DNA of 18,266 nt from Thauera sp. Its GTDB lineage: Bacteria; Pseudomonadota; Gammaproteobacteria; Burkholderiales; Rhodocyclaceae. The stretch covers positions 1-18,266 of the forward strand of contig JAKLLJ010000029.1 of the NCBI GenBank assembly GCA_023150215.1. The letters are read 5' to 3'. Below are positions 1 to 7,701 of this stretch, piece after piece. How positions within the stretch are numbered: the stretch's first letter is position 1; each line of letters starts with the position of its first letter. The notes below the pieces were generated by a model, which was not told the origin of the DNA, ran no database searches, and saw only the letters and a list, made by a program, of their open reading frames with translations. The translations under genes and the position numbers were made by a program.

Positions 1-171
1 GGCATCGACTTCCTTCTTCTGAAACTTCCAGAGCCGCCCGACACGGTGCGCCGGCATGCTGCGCTTTGCGATCCAAGCGTAGACGGTGTCCTTGCTGACA
101 CCCAAGTGCCCTGCGATTTCCTCGACGCCAAGCCAGCGGTCCATGGTGCTGCGTACCCGTTTCCATGCCAT
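1..171 (-). CDS. Helix-turn-helix (excisionase/AlpA-type) DNA-binding protein, partial
   Basis: The frame stays open from an ATG at 171 to the left window edge (57 codons, no stop), so the C-terminus is missing. The protein reads MDRWLGVEEIAGHLGVSKDT, then VYAWIAKRSMPAHRVGRLWKF. This is the compact winged HTH of the MerR/excisionase superfamily (HTH_17), with the recognition helix at SKDTVYAWI and the wing at HRVGRLWKF. Two starts are possible: ATG at 171 (MAWKRVRST then MDRW) or ATG at 144 (MDRW). Relatives that I remember usually begin near the second. Neither has a clear Shine-Dalgarno site. Proteins of this kind often sit beside recombinase, restriction-modification or other mobile or defence genes and act as small regulators or recombination directionality factors. 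The partner gene, if any, lies outside the window. It is 43 bases downstream of the exonuclease gene on the same strand. Confidence 0.8.
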   Translation of the reverse strand, partial: MAWKRVRSTMDRWLGVEEIAGHLGVSKDTVYAWIAKRSMPAHRVGRLWKFQKKEVDA

Positions 172-214
172 ACGGAAACGAATGTTACCGGATTAAGCCA
201 GGTCAAGACCGTTC

Positions 215-1633
215 TTAGGTGAGCGGACGCACCTGCGCCAGATGATCCGGCACCGCCAGCCAGCGCGCCAGGATGCGCCACACGTCGGCGTCGAAGGCGC
301 GCGGCGTGGCGGCAAGCGCAGCCAGCCCCGCCTCGTCGTCGGCACTGCCGAGATGGCACCAGCGCTCGAAGCGCTGTAGCCGCCGCAACCCGCCGGCGCG
401 CACTTCTTCCACCACCACTGCCCCGGGCCACGGCCACGGCTTGACGCCGACCCCGGCGAGCGCCCCCGCCAGGCGCGCATCATGCTCGGCCGGCGTCTCG
501 CGCCGTGCGCAGACGCCCGCGCAGCGTCGTGCGGCATGGGCGGTGCAGGGGCCGTTGCCGCCCTCGAGGCCCAGCCGGCGCGGGCACAGCCGGTACAGCA
601 GAGCCAGCTCGCGCAGCAGGTTGTCGGCCTCGCGCCGGTTGCGGAAGACGCCGAAGAGGCCGTCCCAGTCCGCCGGATCGGTGCCGGCAACCGACACCGG
701 TTCGAGGATCGGCGCGCGTTTGCGGCCGGGCAGCAGGCGCAGTGCGAAGGCGGCCTCCGCCGCCTCCTGCGGGCGGTTCCAGGGCGGCTGCAGGCGGCGC
801 AGCAAGGCGTTTTCGCGCAGCGAGGTGTCGAGCTCGCCGGCGGTCTCGATCCACTCCACCCGCTTCACCCGTGCCGCCAGCTCGGCATCGCGGCCCTTGC
901 GCGCGCCGGCGCCGAAATGCTCGCGGACGCGCGCGCGCAGGCTCTGCGCACGACCGACGAAGAGCACCGGATCGCGGCGGCCGGTGGGCGGCGGCTCGGG
1001 CTCGGCATGGAAGAGGTAAAGGCCGGGTGCGTCGGGCAAGGCCTCGAGCACCCCCTCGGGCAAGCCCGGCGGCTGCGCCGGCGCCTTCATCGCGCGCTCG
1101 GCAGCGCGCGCCAGCAGCTCGGGGGCAAAGCCGCCCTCGAGCTGGGAGACGAACTGCCACAGCACCTCGACGTCACCCATCGCACGATGGCGCGCGGTGC
1201 ATACGAGCTGGTGGCGCTCGATCAGCGCATCGAGGCCGTGGCGATGGTGCTCCGGGTACAGCGCACGCGACAGTTTGACCGTGCACAGCACCGGCGCCGT
1301 GAAGTCGCTCCCGATGCGGGCAAAGGCGTTGCGGATGAAGCCGTAGTCGAAGCGTGCGCTGTGGGCGACGAACACGCAGCCATCGAGCAATGCGGCAACC
1401 GTGTCGGCGAGCGCCTCGAAGGGCAGCGCATCGGCCACCATGGCGTCGGAAATGCCGGTGACCTGCTCGATCAGCGGCGGAATCGGCTGGCCGGGCGCAA
1501 CCAGGCTCTCCCAGCGCGCGACCACCTCGCCCTCCTCGACGCGCAGGATGGCGATCTCGGTGATGCGGTCGCGCACCGGATGCGCGCCGGTACTCTCGAC
1601 ATCGATGAAGGCAAGTCGACGTGGCAGGCTCAT
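215..1633 (-). CDS. DnaQ-like 3'-5' exonuclease fused to UvrC/Cho-like GIY-YIG nuclease region
   Basis: A 472-residue fusion protein. Residues 1-165 form a DEDDh exonuclease: Exo I has D11 and E13 in DVESTG, Exo II has D96 in HSARFDYGF, and Exo III has H149 and D154 in HRAMGDV. Residues about 200-290 form a GIY-YIG domain (GLYLF, then LFVGRAQSLRARVREHF, then the likely catalytic glutamate E274 in ENALL). The following region (325-380) resembles the part of UvrC after its nuclease domain and has cysteines 350, 363, 371 and 375 spaced C-X12-C-X7-C-X3-C. There is no UVR motif, no helix-hairpin-helix and no UvrC C-terminal endonuclease domain. Family knowledge: DnaQ/GIY-YIG fusions exist in several bacteria and are usually annotated as DNA polymerase III epsilon-like or Cho-like. 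A role in DNA repair is inference. It is not the replicative proofreading subunit, which lacks the fusion. The ATG at 1633 opens the DEDD domain directly. Confidence 0.88.
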   Translation of the reverse strand: MSLPRRLAFIDVESTGAHPVRDRITEIAILRVEEGEVVARWESLVAPGQPIPPLIEQVTGISDAMVADALPFEALADTVAALLDGCVFVAHSARFDYGFIRNAFARIGSDFTAPVLCTVKLSRALYPEHHRHGLDALIERHQLVCTARHRAMGDVEVLWQFVSQLEGGFAPELLARAAERAMKAPAQPPGLPEGVLEALPDAPGLYLFHAEPEPPPTGRRDPVLFVGRAQSLRARVREHFGAGARKGRDAELAARVKRVEWIETAGELDTSLRENALLRRLQPPWNRPQEAAEAAFALRLLPGRKRAPILEPVSVAGTDPADWDGLFGVFRNRREADNLLRELALLYRLCPRRLGLEGGNGPCTAHAARRCAGVCARRETPAEHDARLAGALAGVGVKPWPWPGAVVVEEVRAGGLRRLQRFERWCHLGSADDEAGLAALAATPRAFDADVWRILARWLAVPDHLAQVRPLT

Positions 1634-1742
1634 GTGCGCGCGCCACGCAAGGTCATGGCGCTCACCTCCGACAGGGCCCGGCGACCGCGCCGCGGACGCC
1701 GTGGCGTCGGCGGTGCCGTGTCAGCACAGAGGTCGCGCAGAT

Positions 1743-1931
1743 TCAGTGGTTCGCGTCGTAGTAGTAGGCCTTGACCGGCACACGGGCGGTGGCGACCCGC
1801 TTCTGGTCCTCGACGCTCTGCGGCTTGTCCCACCACAGGGCGCGCCCTTTCTTTTGCTCGTCGCGCTGTTCCGGGTTCTTTTCGAGCCACTCGCGCATGA
1901 ACTTCGTGTGCTCGGATTCGTACATCGCCAT
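1743..1931 (-). CDS. DUF3460 family small protein
   Basis: A 62-residue protein starting MAMYESEHTKFMREWLEKNP, charged and soluble, ending AYYYDANH. I recognise it as the DUF3460 family, a short protein conserved mainly in betaproteobacteria with no established function. It contains the typical WW-D-K-P core (ALWWDKP). No signal peptide or membrane segment is visible. The start is the ATG at 1931; a second in-frame ATG at 1925 (MYESEH) is an alternative. It lies 75 bases after the spoT stop and 109 bases before the exonuclease start on the same strand, so it may be read through from spoT or have its own promoter. Nothing in the sequence decides which. Confidence 0.85.
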   Translation of the reverse strand: MAMYESEHTKFMREWLEKNPEQRDEQKKGRALWWDKPQSVEDQKRVATARVPVKAYYYDANH

Positions 1932-2006
1932 GTCGGGCCCCAGTTGATTGCGGTGCAGCGCGGGTCGCGCTGCGATCGGTCGGCATTCTACCAGCGCCAG
2001 CGCAGA

Positions 2007-4214
2007 TCAACCCACACGGCCGTCGGCCTTGACGCGTCCGATGCGCACCACTTCCGGCACGCGGCGCACGCCGCGCATCACCCGTGCCAGGTGCATGCGG
2101 TCGCGCACCTGCACGGTGAAGTTGAGCGCGGTGTAGTCGCCCTGCCCGCCGTCCATGCTGACGCTCTGGATGTTGCAGTCTTCCTCGGCGATCGCACTCG
2201 CGACACGCGCCAGCACGCCGCGCGCATTGTGGCTGAGCACACGGATGCCGACGTCGAACAGGCGCTCATCGACGATGTGCTCCCACTCCACGTCCACCCA
2301 GCGCCCGCGGTCGCCGCGCAGCTTGGCGACGTTCGGGCAGTCGTGGGTGTGCACCTCCAGCCCCTGGCCCTTGCGCAGCGTGCCGATGATCGGATCGCCC
2401 GGGATCGGATGGCAGCAGCGCGCAAGCTGCACGGCGACGCCTTCCGAGCCGCGGATGGCGATCGCGCCCGCGGGCTTGGGCTTGACCACGTCGGGCCGGC
2501 CGGACTCGAGATCCTGCGCTTCGGCCAGGCGGCGGGCCACGATCACCGGCAGGCGCTTGCCGAGACCGATGTCGGAGAACACATCCTTCTTGTTGCGCAC
2601 GCCGCGATCGCGCAGGAAACGGTCCCAGGCAAAGGTCGAGATCTGTCCGAGGGTGAGGCCGTGCGGGCGCAGCGCCTGGTTGAGCAGGCGCTCGCCGAGC
2701 GTGATCGATTCGTCCTGCTGGGCGTTCTTGATGAAGTGGCGGATCTGCGCACGCGCCTTGCCGGTGCGCGCATAGGACAGCCAGGCCGGGTTGGGGTTGG
2801 CGTGCGCGGCGGTGATGATCTCGACCTGATCGCCATTGCGCAGTTCGCTGCGCAATGGCATCAGGTCGCCGTTGATGCGGCAGGCCACGCAGCGGTTGCC
2901 GACGTCGGTATGCACCGCGTAGGCGAAGTCGACCGGCGTCGAGCCCTTGGGCATCGAGAAGATCTTGCCCTTGGGCGAAAATACGTAGACCTCGCCCGGG
3001 AAGAGGTCGATCTTGACGTGCTCGAGGAACTCGGTGGCCTCGCCTGATGCCGATTGCAGCTCGAGCAGGGACTGCAGCCAGGAGTGCGTCTTCTGCTGCA
3101 GCTCGGTGAGCGTGCGCTCGTCTTCCTTGTACAGCCAGTGCGAGGCAACCCCGGTCTCGGCGATATGGTGCATCTCGCGGGTGCGGATCTGCACCTCGAC
3201 TGGCATGCCGAAGGGGCCGATCAGCGTGGTGTGCAGGCTCTGGTAGCCGTTGGCCTTGGGAATCGCCAGGTAGTCCTTGAACTTGCCCGGCACCGGCTTG
3301 TACATCGAGTGCAGCGCGCCAAGGGCCAGGTAGCAGCTCGGCACATCCTTGACGATGACGCGAAAGCCATAGATGTCCAGGACTTGCGAGAAGGACAGGT
3401 GCTTCTCGACCATCTTGCGATAGATGCCGTAGAGGTGCTTCTCGCGCCCCTGCACTTCCGCGCCGATGCCCCACTGCGGCAGGCGCTCCTCGATGCTGGC
3501 GAGGATGGTGCCGACCACCTCGCGACGATTGCCGCGCGCCGACCGGATCGCCTTCGACAGCACGTCGAAGCGCAGCGGGTATTTGTTGCGGAAAGACAGC
3601 TCCTGCAGCTCGCGGAAGAGGTCGTTGAGTCCGAGCCGGTTGGCGATCGGCGCATAGATCTCGAGCGTCTCGTTGGCGATGCGGCGGCGCTTGGCCGGAC
3701 GCATGTGGTCCAGCGTGCGCATGTTGTGCAGGCGGTCGGCGAGCTTGATCAGGATGACGCGCAGGTCGCTCGCCATCGCCAGCAGCATCTTGCGAAAGTT
3801 CTCGGCCTGGGCCTCTTCCTGCGAGCGGAACTCGATCTTGTCGAGCTTGGACAAGCCATCGACCAGCTCGGCCGCCACCTTGCCGAAGCGTTCGGCGATC
3901 TCCGCCTTGGAGATGTGGGTGTCCTCCATCACGTCGTGGAGGAGCGCGGCGATCAGCGCCTGCGGGTCGAGATTCCAGTCGGCGACCAGCGAACACACCG
4001 CCACCGGGTGGCTGACATAGGGCTCACCGCTGACGCGGAACTGCCCGGCGTGGGCATCGGCAGAGAAATGGTAGGCCGCTTCGACGCGGCCGACGTCTTC
4101 GGGCTTCAGGTAGGTCTGCAGCTTGGCCTTCAGCTGCTGGAAGTCGAGCGACAGCGTGCTCGACGCGGGCGGACGGAAAGGCTGGGGGGCTGGGCCCGCT
4201 TCTGCGGTGTTCAT
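2007..4214 (-). CDS. spoT: Bifunctional (p)ppGpp synthase/hydrolase SpoT/RelA
   Basis: A full-length 735-residue RSH enzyme that makes and degrades the alarmone (p)ppGpp in the cytoplasm. Domains in order: an HD hydrolase (about 45-200) with intact metal and catalytic residues H69, H93-D94, E97-D98 and D160; a synthetase domain (about 250-365) with GREKHLYGIYRKM (R257, K259) and GYQSLHT; a TGS domain (about 404-467, FPGEVYVFSPKGK); a zinc-finger/conserved-cysteine domain with CCHPIPGDPIIG (600-611) and C626; and a C-terminal ACT domain (about 655-728). The intact HD motif shows that hydrolase activity is retained, so it is the SpoT-type bifunctional enzyme rather than a synthase-only RelA. 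The ATG at 4214 follows a GGGGGG stretch four bases upstream and lies 19 bases after the rpoZ stop. The gmk-rpoZ-spoT order is widely conserved in proteobacteria and links nucleotide supply, RNA polymerase and the stringent response. Confidence 0.97.
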   Translation of the reverse strand: MNTAEAGPAPQPFRPPASSTLSLDFQQLKAKLQTYLKPEDVGRVEAAYHFSADAHAGQFRVSGEPYVSHPVAVCSLVADWNLDPQALIAALLHDVMEDTHISKAEIAERFGKVAAELVDGLSKLDKIEFRSQEEAQAENFRKMLLAMASDLRVILIKLADRLHNMRTLDHMRPAKRRRIANETLEIYAPIANRLGLNDLFRELQELSFRNKYPLRFDVLSKAIRSARGNRREVVGTILASIEERLPQWGIGAEVQGREKHLYGIYRKMVEKHLSFSQVLDIYGFRVIVKDVPSCYLALGALHSMYKPVPGKFKDYLAIPKANGYQSLHTTLIGPFGMPVEVQIRTREMHHIAETGVASHWLYKEDERTLTELQQKTHSWLQSLLELQSASGEATEFLEHVKIDLFPGEVYVFSPKGKIFSMPKGSTPVDFAYAVHTDVGNRCVACRINGDLMPLRSELRNGDQVEIITAAHANPNPAWLSYARTGKARAQIRHFIKNAQQDESITLGERLLNQALRPHGLTLGQISTFAWDRFLRDRGVRNKKDVFSDIGLGKRLPVIVARRLAEAQDLESGRPDVVKPKPAGAIAIRGSEGVAVQLARCCHPIPGDPIIGTLRKGQGLEVHTHDCPNVAKLRGDRGRWVDVEWEHIVDERLFDVGIRVLSHNARGVLARVASAIAEEDCNIQSVSMDGGQGDYTALNFTVQVRDRMHLARVMRGVRRVPEVVRIGRVKADGRVG

Positions 4215-4233
4215 TCAACCCCCCCGGCCGGAA

Positions 4234-4449
4234 TCAGGCCTGGCCGCGGTTGAGCATCTCGAGGCCGACCTTTCCTGCCGCCACTTCACGCAGCGCGATC
4301 ACGGTGGGCTTGTCGTTGTCGCCGGGCTCGAGTTCGATCTGCGGCGTGCCGCCGGCGGTGAGCTGGCGAGCGCGATAGGTGGCCGCCAGGGTGAGCTGGA
4401 AGCGGTTCGGGATCCTTTTCAGGCAATCTTCGACGGTGATGCGGGCCAT
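4234..4449 (-). CDS. rpoZ: RNA polymerase omega subunit
   Basis: A 71-residue protein beginning MARITVEDCLKRIPNRFQLT, the hallmark N-terminus of omega. It helps assemble the beta-prime subunit in RNA polymerase and contributes to one ppGpp-binding site. The family signature RARQL is present and the length is typical, with a short C-terminal tail ending LEMLNRGQA. The start is the ATG at 4449. A TTG two codons upstream is also in frame, but it overlaps the gmk stop codon and would only add Met-Asn. An AGGA sequence inside the last gmk codons lies six bases before the ATG, so translation is probably coupled to gmk, whose TGA ends two bases before the rpoZ start. spoT follows 19 bases downstream. 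All three are probably co-transcribed. Confidence 0.96.
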   Translation of the reverse strand: MARITVEDCLKRIPNRFQLTLAATYRARQLTAGGTPQIELEPGDNDKPTVIALREVAAGKVGLEMLNRGQA

Positions 4450-4451
4450 GT

Positions 4452-5066
4452 TCAATCCTGTTCGAGAAAGTCGAAATATTCGGGATGTCGCTGGTGCTGC
4501 TTGGCGTAGCGCAAACGCCCGGCTTGCACTACGGCGACCAGGTCGTCGAGCGCGACATCGATTTCGTCATTGATTATAACGTAGTCGAATTCCGCGACAT
4601 GGCGCATTTCCCCGCGCGCACCGAGCAGGCGGCGGCTGATCACCTCGGGGCTGTCGGTGCCGCGCCCGACCAGACGGGCCTCGAGCTCGTCCATGGACGG
4701 CGGCAGGATGAACACGCCGACCGCATCCGGGAAGTGCTTGCGCACCTGCTGCGCCCCCTGCCAGTCGATCTCGAGCAAGGTGTCGCGCCCGGCATCGACC
4801 TGTTGCTTGAGCCAGACCCTGGAGGTGGCGTAGTAGTTGCCGTGAACTTCCGCCCACTCGAGGAATTCGCCACGGTCACGCAGGTCGCGGAAGGTGGCCA
4901 CGTCCACGAAATTGTATTCGCGCCCGTTCTGCTCGCCCGGGCGCGGGTCGCGGGTGGTGTAGGAAATCGACAACTGCACGCGCGGGTCGCGCGCCAGCAG
5001 GCCGCGCACCAGCGTGGTCTTGCCGGCGCCCGAGGGCGCGGTGACGATGAAAAGGGTTCCGGCCAT
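4452..5066 (-). CDS. gmk: Guanylate kinase
   Basis: A 204-residue enzyme that phosphorylates GMP to GDP with ATP, an essential step in making GTP/dGTP and hence the ppGpp precursor. It starts MAGTLFIVTAPSGAGKTTLV, which includes the P-loop (APSGAGKTT). It continues with the GMP-binding region SYTTRDPRPGEQNGREY, the segment EFLEWAEVHGNYYATS, and DTLLEIDWQGAQQVR, all typical of Gmk. The ATG at 5066 is preferred over an in-frame GTG at 5096, because it gives the canonical N-terminus and is preceded by a TGAGA sequence. It is followed two bases later by rpoZ. Upstream, 132 bases with two GC-rich hairpins separate it from the cytochrome gene. Confidence 0.97.
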   Translation of the reverse strand: MAGTLFIVTAPSGAGKTTLVRGLLARDPRVQLSISYTTRDPRPGEQNGREYNFVDVATFRDLRDRGEFLEWAEVHGNYYATSRVWLKQQVDAGRDTLLEIDWQGAQQVRKHFPDAVGVFILPPSMDELEARLVGRGTDSPEVISRRLLGARGEMRHVAEFDYVIINDEIDVALDDLVAVVQAGRLRYAKQHQRHPEYFDFLEQD

Positions 5067-5114
5067 GGTCGTTGTCTCAGGGCCGGCGCGGCACACCGGC
5101 AGAAGGATGGAAGG

Positions 5115-5148
5115 CGGTCGACACAGCCGACCGGCCGCAGAGGCGGCC
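5115..5148 (-). other. Two adjacent GC-rich hairpins between the cytochrome gene and gmk
   Basis: Two perfect short inverted repeats lie end to end. One is GGCCGC-4 nt-GCGGCC at 5133-5148. The other is CGGTCG-7 nt-CGACCG at 5115-5133, sharing base 5133. Read on the minus strand they follow the cytochrome stop and precede gmk. There is no T-run after either, so they do not look like a classical intrinsic terminator. They could slow or attenuate read-through, or protect an RNA end. The inverted repeats are seen directly; the function is inference. Confidence 0.4.
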
Positions 5149-5198
5149 CGCCGGACAAGCGGCAGCGTGCTGCAAGCGCAAGGGTTGCCGGAAAGCGC

Positions 5199-6527
5199 TC
5201 ACTCGAGCGCGACCGAGGAGAGGGTGCCTTGGGTGCCGATCCCCAGGGTCAGCGGGAAGGACACATGATGGAAACGCGTGGTGACGTTGTCGTCATGGAC
5301 GGCGAAGCCCACGTTGACGACGCTGCCCGGCTTCAGGGCCTTGTCGTCGGCGGCATGCCCGGTGTCGAGCTTGCGCGTCCACAGCACCGTCCACTGGCCA
5401 TCGACCCACTCGCCGCGGACATCGGCGTTGTCCGCCGCCGAACCGCTTGCGTCGGCGCGTGACAGCAGGCGCCCGGGGAGGATGTCGCCCTTCTTCCAGC
5501 CCACGGCCGGATCGTAGGCCACGGCGTTGTCTTCACGGAGCAGCGCGTACGGCTTCGACGCGTTGCCGACGTCCTCGAGCACAAGCGCCTTCGCACCCAC
5601 CTTCGCGGAATCGAACATGAACTTCGGCGTCATGGTCTTGCGGTCGACGTTCCAGGCGAACGGACCCTTGCCGGCATCGGCCAGGCGGTAGTCGAGCACG
5701 TAGCCGTCGTCGGCCATGCCCACCGGGTTGCTGCGGTGGCCGCGCCACTGCATCAGCTCGACGAAGGCGCCCGCCTCCTTGAGCCGGGCGATCTCCTCCG
5801 GCGTGCGGGTCTTGTCCCAGCTCGCCGCCTCGTCCGTGCGCGTCGCAGGCAGATACTTGCGCACGTCGCTTTCCTTGTGCACCTGACCGATCAGCGGATG
5901 GGCCTGAACCTGTTCCTTGGTCGGCTCCCCGGGCATGTCGCGCATCCCGGTGTGACAGGTCAGCCAGCACCCCTGGTTGGCGAACATCGGCACCTTGCCG
6001 TCGTCGATCATCACCGACAGGCGGTCCTCGTAGAGCGGAGGCTGGGCGCCGCTGCGCACCGCCTCCTTCGAACGCGGTCCGCCGATGAAGGCCCACTTCT
6101 CGCCGTCGTACATCATGTAATCGTGCATCTGGCCGGCCCGCGCCATCTGCGTCTTCCACTGGAAGCGGAGGTAAAGATTGGCCTTGTCATGGGCGGCCTG
6201 GACCTTGAGCGCGAGCGCCCCGACCTTGCCGGCGATCGGGGCCGGTTCGTGCCGCCCGCCCTTGACGATGGAGGCGCCGATCTGGGCCTCCTCGCCCTCG
6301 TGGCAGGACAGACAGGCCTCGCCCTCCCTGACCTTGGCATGGGCGCGCTTGTGCTCCGCACTGCGCAGCCAGCCGTAATCGGCCTGCCCGGGATAGAACA
6401 GCGTCACCGTCTGCGCCGGGATCGCCGCCCAGTCAGCCGGCGCAGCGGCAAAAGCCGGGGTCGCTGCGGTGGCGACACAAACGGCGAATGCCGCGGCGCC
6501 GGAAGCATTCCATGTCGATGAACTCAT
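5199..6527 (-). CDS. Periplasmic c-type cytochrome with ethylbenzene-dehydrogenase-type heme-binding domain
   Basis: A 442-residue secreted protein, counted from the ATG at 6527, which has GGAG seven bases upstream. An adjacent ATG at 6530 is equally in frame but closer to the SD. The N-terminus is a signal peptide with a probable cleavage near ATPAFA-AAP (residue 27); its n-region lacks basic residues, which is slightly odd. A CLSCH c-type heme motif (72-76) follows, then a second motif CWLTCH (187-192) with three instead of two residues between the cysteines. The rest resembles the heme-binding domain of ethylbenzene/DMSO-reductase-family gamma subunits (EB_dh, cytochrome c-552-like), with repeated beta-strand segments such as ANLYLRFQWKT and GQWTVLWTRKLDTG near the C-terminus. 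Role inferred: periplasmic electron transfer. The redox partner is unknown, since no molybdoenzyme gene is nearby. It sits between yicC and gmk, genes that are usually adjacent, suggesting lineage-specific insertion. Confidence 0.82.
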   Translation of the reverse strand: MSSSTWNASGAAAFAVCVATAATPAFAAAPADWAAIPAQTVTLFYPGQADYGWLRSAEHKRAHAKVREGEACLSCHEGEEAQIGASIVKGGRHEPAPIAGKVGALALKVQAAHDKANLYLRFQWKTQMARAGQMHDYMMYDGEKWAFIGGPRSKEAVRSGAQPPLYEDRLSVMIDDGKVPMFANQGCWLTCHTGMRDMPGEPTKEQVQAHPLIGQVHKESDVRKYLPATRTDEAASWDKTRTPEEIARLKEAGAFVELMQWRGHRSNPVGMADDGYVLDYRLADAGKGPFAWNVDRKTMTPKFMFDSAKVGAKALVLEDVGNASKPYALLREDNAVAYDPAVGWKKGDILPGRLLSRADASGSAADNADVRGEWVDGQWTVLWTRKLDTGHAADDKALKPGSVVNVGFAVHDDNVTTRFHHVSFPLTLGIGTQGTLSSVALE

Positions 6528-6714
6528 CATTTCTCTCCGTCTGATCCGGGGGGCAAACACGCGCGGAGGCGACCAGGCGCTGGCGATTGCGACGCTGCCG
6601 TGCCTGGCTGCACAAAGGTCTCCAGGCCGGCCGGACAAAACCTGAACGGGCCGGGTGGATACTCGCTTGTTACCACGAACGGCAGGCGCTCGGCGAACGA
6701 AACCGGGCCCGTCC

Positions 6715-6737
6715 GCCTCCCCGCCCAGCGGGGCGGC
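6715..6737 (-). terminator. Hairpin just after yicC, possible weak terminator
   Basis: A 10-base stem with one mismatch (gcctccccgc / gcggggcggc) around a 3-base loop begins six bases beyond the yicC stop. On the minus strand it is followed only by a short TTT about ten bases later, so it is a poor intrinsic terminator. The 216-base gap between the yicC stop and the cytochrome start shows no convincing -10/-35 pair. Confidence 0.35.
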
Positions 6738-6743
6738 CGCTCC

Positions 6744-7610
6744 TCACTCGAGGTTCTGCACCTGCTCGCGCATCTGCTCGATCAGCACCTTCATCTCCAT
6801 CGCGATTCCGGTGATGTCGGTCGCGGGGGACTTGGAGGCGAGCGTGTTGGCCTCGCGGTTGAGCTCCTGCATCAGGAAGTCGAGGCGCTTGCCGGCAGCC
6901 CCCCCGCTCTTGAGGATGCGCTCGACCTCGTCGAGGTGGGTGGCGAGACGGGTGAGCTCCTCGTCCACGTCGATGCGCTGGGCGTAGAGCGCGACCTCCT
7001 GGCGGATGCGGTCCTCGTCCAGGCTGGCGACCGCGTCGCGCAGCTTGGCGGTGAGGCGCTCCTGGTACTCGGCAACCACCGCCGGCATGCGCGGCGTGGC
7101 CTGCGCCACCAGCTCGCGCAAGCGCATCACACGCTCGCGGATCATGTCGGCGAGCTTGTCGCCCTCGCGCTGGCGGGTGGCGACGAGCTCGTCGAGCGCG
7201 GCATTGGTGAGTGCGACGATCGCCGGCAGCATCTCGTCGAAGCCGAGGCTGTCGTCGGCGAGCATGCCGGGCCAGCGCAGCAGTTCGCTGACGGCGAGCG
7301 GCGCGGCGTCCGGGAAGCGGGCGCGCAGCAGGTCCTGCGCCCCGGCGAGCTGGTCGAGCAGCGCACCGTTGAGCGCCATGCTGCGCGGCGCGCCATGGCC
7401 GGACTGCAGGTTGAGCCGGCACTCGACCTTGCCGCGCCCCAGGCGCGCGGTGATGCGTTCGCGGATCGCGGGCTCGGCCGCGCGCAGGTCGTCGACGATG
7501 CGGAAACCGAGGTCGAGATAGCGCGAATTGACGCTGCGCAGCTCGAGGTGAAGGCTGACACTACCCAGGGCTCGCGTCTGTACCGCGAAACCTGTCATGC
7601 TCTGGACCAT
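6744..7610 (-). CDS. yicC: YicC/YloC family endoribonuclease
   Basis: A 288-residue protein that begins MVQSMTGFAVQTR, the signature N-terminus of the YicC family (typically M-x-x-SMT-x-F/Y). It continues LELRSVNSRYLDLGFRI and ends in the family's DUF1732 C-terminal region (KRLDFLMQELNREANTL, then IKEEIEKIREQVQNIE-like MKVLIEQMREQVQNLE). Family knowledge: YicC of E. coli and YloC of Bacillus were recently described as founding members of a conserved RNase family that cuts structured RNA or small RNAs. Older annotations call it a stress-induced protein. The start at 7610 has CCGGAG six bases upstream; upstream in-frame starts lack this. It is divergent from the kinase gene with about 91 bases between the two starts. 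In many proteobacteria it neighbours gmk; here the cytochrome gene intervenes. Confidence 0.94.
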   Translation of the reverse strand: MVQSMTGFAVQTRALGSVSLHLELRSVNSRYLDLGFRIVDDLRAAEPAIRERITARLGRGKVECRLNLQSGHGAPRSMALNGALLDQLAGAQDLLRARFPDAAPLAVSELLRWPGMLADDSLGFDEMLPAIVALTNAALDELVATRQREGDKLADMIRERVMRLRELVAQATPRMPAVVAEYQERLTAKLRDAVASLDEDRIRQEVALYAQRIDVDEELTRLATHLDEVERILKSGGAAGKRLDFLMQELNREANTLASKSPATDITGIAMEMKVLIEQMREQVQNLE

Positions 7611-7638
7611 TGGGTGCTCCGGGGACTGCGCCCGATCG

Positions 7639-7668
7639 ATTAAACTGGGCGTCTGAATCAGGAATGAA
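7639..7668 (-). promoter_or_regulatory. yicC: Candidate yicC promoter
   Basis: In the divergent yicC/kinase gap the minus strand carries TTTAAT at 7639-7644 (5 of 6 matches to TATAAT). TTCATT lies 18 bases further upstream as a poor -35 (3 of 6). The predicted start site would give a leader of roughly 20-25 bases, in line with the SD of yicC. A weak, purely sequence-based guess. Confidence 0.3.
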
Positions 7669-7701
7669 ACCGCGAAAACCGGGATTCTAGCGCCCACGAA
7701 G

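Noticed and set aside
182..206. TTGACC and TAACAT upstream of the HTH gene as a sigma-70 promoter
   Set aside because: The spacing is 13 bases, too short for a standard promoter.
482..1774. Long plus-strand open frame opposite the exonuclease gene
   Set aside because: Antisense shadow of the exonuclease fusion in very GC-rich DNA; no family motif, composition dominated by Arg/Ala/Gly/Leu.
2266..4253. Long alternative frames over spoT on both strands
   Set aside because: spoT itself has all domains and motifs in one frame; the others are low-complexity shadows.
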